A DNA stretch of 21,787 bases from JBAYST01 sp041676005. Its GTDB lineage: Bacteria; Bacillota_I; Bacilli_A; RFN20; CAG-826. This document shows positions 21,234 to 21,787 of this stretch, in pieces. The DNA lies in contig JBAYST010000014.1 in the NCBI GenBank assembly GCA_041676005.1, positions 1 through 21,787 of the forward strand. The letters are read 5' to 3'. Made by a program: the position numbers and the translations under genes. Position 1 is the stretch's first letter. Every line of letters starts with the position of its first letter. The notes beneath the pieces were generated by a model. The model saw only the letters and a list, made by a program, of their open reading frames with translations. It made no database searches and had not been told where the DNA came from.

Positions 21234-21787
21234 ATGGCGAAACCAATAGTTGCTATCATGTACGATTTTGACAAAACTTTATCGACTACAGATATGCAAA
21301 ATTACACTTTTATTCCCAATCTTGGCTTGACTCCTGCTCAGTTTTGGAATGCGACGAGCGAATTCACAAACAAAAGTGGAGTCGAACGAATTTTATCATA
21401 TATGTATATGATGATTGTCGAAGCAAAGGAAAAGGGAATCAAATTAACACGAGAGTATTTAAATTCATGCGGGAAGAACATTAAGTTCTTTCCTGGCGTT
21501 ACCACCTGGTTTAAACGGATAAATTTATACGGAGAACGCAAAGGGATTAAGGTTGAACATTATCTCGTTTCAAGTGGGACAAAAGAAATTATCGATGGAT
21601 GTGCGATCATCAATGAATTCGCTGCGGCATACGGATGTGAATACCATTACAATTCAGAAGGCGAACCCGTCTGGCCAAAATATGCGATCAACTATACTCA
21701 AAAAACACAATTCTTTTTTAGAATTGCTAAAGGTGTATTTGATATAAATGATGATAACGCCGTGAACGAAAAAATGACTAAACTCCG
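21234..21787 (+). CDS. HAD-superfamily hydrolase, partial (C-terminus beyond right edge)
   Basis: The frame is open from ATG 21234 to the window edge, 184 codons, without a stop. Motif I is YDFDKTLS (nucleophile Asp at residue 11, second Asp at 13) and motif II is the Ser of LVSSGTKEII; motifs III and IV would lie further on, partly beyond the edge. It is not the Cof type: the cap sits between motifs I and II as in type I HAD enzymes of the phosphoserine-phosphatase kind. The substrate is unknown. AGAGGT is a good Shine-Dalgarno. Confidence 0.82.
   Translation, partial: MAKPIVAIMYDFDKTLSTTDMQNYTFIPNLGLTPAQFWNATSEFTNKSGVERILSYMYMMIVEAKEKGIKLTREYLNSCGKNIKFFPGVTTWFKRINLYGERKGIKVEHYLVSSGTKEIIDGCAIINEFAAAYGCEYHYNSEGEPVWPKYAINYTQKTQFFFRIAKGVFDINDDNAVNEKMTKL

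Noticed and set aside
21338..21747. Short ORFs on both strands at the right edge
   Set aside because: They are shadows of the HAD gene that begins at 21234 and stays open to the window edge.
1..21787. CRISPR array, insertion sequence, prophage or defence island
   Set aside because: No regularly spaced repeats, transposase, integrase, phage structural genes or terminal inverted repeats were seen; gene content is housekeeping throughout.
1..21787. Mycoplasma genetic code (UGA = Trp)
   Set aside because: spx, nadK and the LemA-like gene end at TGA in the right places, and Trp is encoded by TGG.

Overview
The window is a housekeeping segment from a low-GC, Gram-positive-type bacterium of the Bacilli/Mollicutes border (Acholeplasmatales, Izemoplasmatales, RF39 and Erysipelotrichales are the kinds of group it resembles; the sequence alone does not decide). 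The grounds are an A+T-rich composition, Firmicutes signature genes (Spx, RNase J, long HPF, YlbF family, a SAM-I riboswitch before metK, PduL as a phosphotransacylase) and Shine-Dalgarno sequences of the GGAGG type. UGA is a normal stop codon (spx, nadK and the LemA-like gene end in TGA), so this is translation table 11 and not the Mycoplasma/Spiroplasma code. Genes are tightly packed, with several 4-9 nt overlaps. No stretch above 300 nt lacks a gene; the longest gap (about 205 nt before metK) is filled by a promoter and riboswitch.

Layout. 1-383: a YlbF-family gene leaving the window leftwards, back to back with peptide deformylase (def). 1004-3230: RNase J and Maf on the plus strand. 4800-3240: a minus-strand operon spx - nadK - small membrane EIIB-like protein, with 4-nt overlaps. 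4927-6745: trpS and a Cof-type HAD phosphatase (plus). 9419-6737: pseudouridine synthase and phosphoglucomutase (minus). 9488-9578: tRNA-Ser(GGA). 11764-9649: a three-gene minus operon of a HAD phosphatase, an unknown helical protein and an unknown two-TM protein. 12435-11878: ribosome hibernation factor. 13916-12529: promoter, SAM-I riboswitch and metK. 14500-13928: pduL, divergent from gtrA (14619-15167). 15211-15295: tRNA-Leu(GAG). 16509-15370: EIIC-like membrane protein, divergent from a four-TM unknown (16673-17134). 20531-17200: gpmI and an M3 oligopeptidase. 21123-20593: LemA-like protein, divergent from a HAD hydrolase cut by the right edge.

The genes serve translation and its quality control (def, trpS, tRNAs, rluD-like, hpf), RNA turnover (rnjA), nucleotide sanitation (maf), redox and stress control (spx, nadK), central carbon flow (pgcA, gpmI, pduL), SAM synthesis and peptide degradation. 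No phage, IS, CRISPR or defence island is visible.

The most interesting non-coding signal is a recurring promoter/start arrangement. Several genes without a Shine-Dalgarno (ylbF family, def, rluD-like, the HAD gene at 11764, the EIIC-like gene) have a -10-like hexamer 6-10 nt before the start codon, which predicts leaderless transcripts. Also notable are a divergent SAM-I riboswitch with its attenuator, an 11-bp inverted repeat bracketing the pduL -10, an EIIB-like protein lacking the phosphorylated cysteine, and an Spx with a cysteine-rich tail. All promoter calls were made by eye and are provisional.
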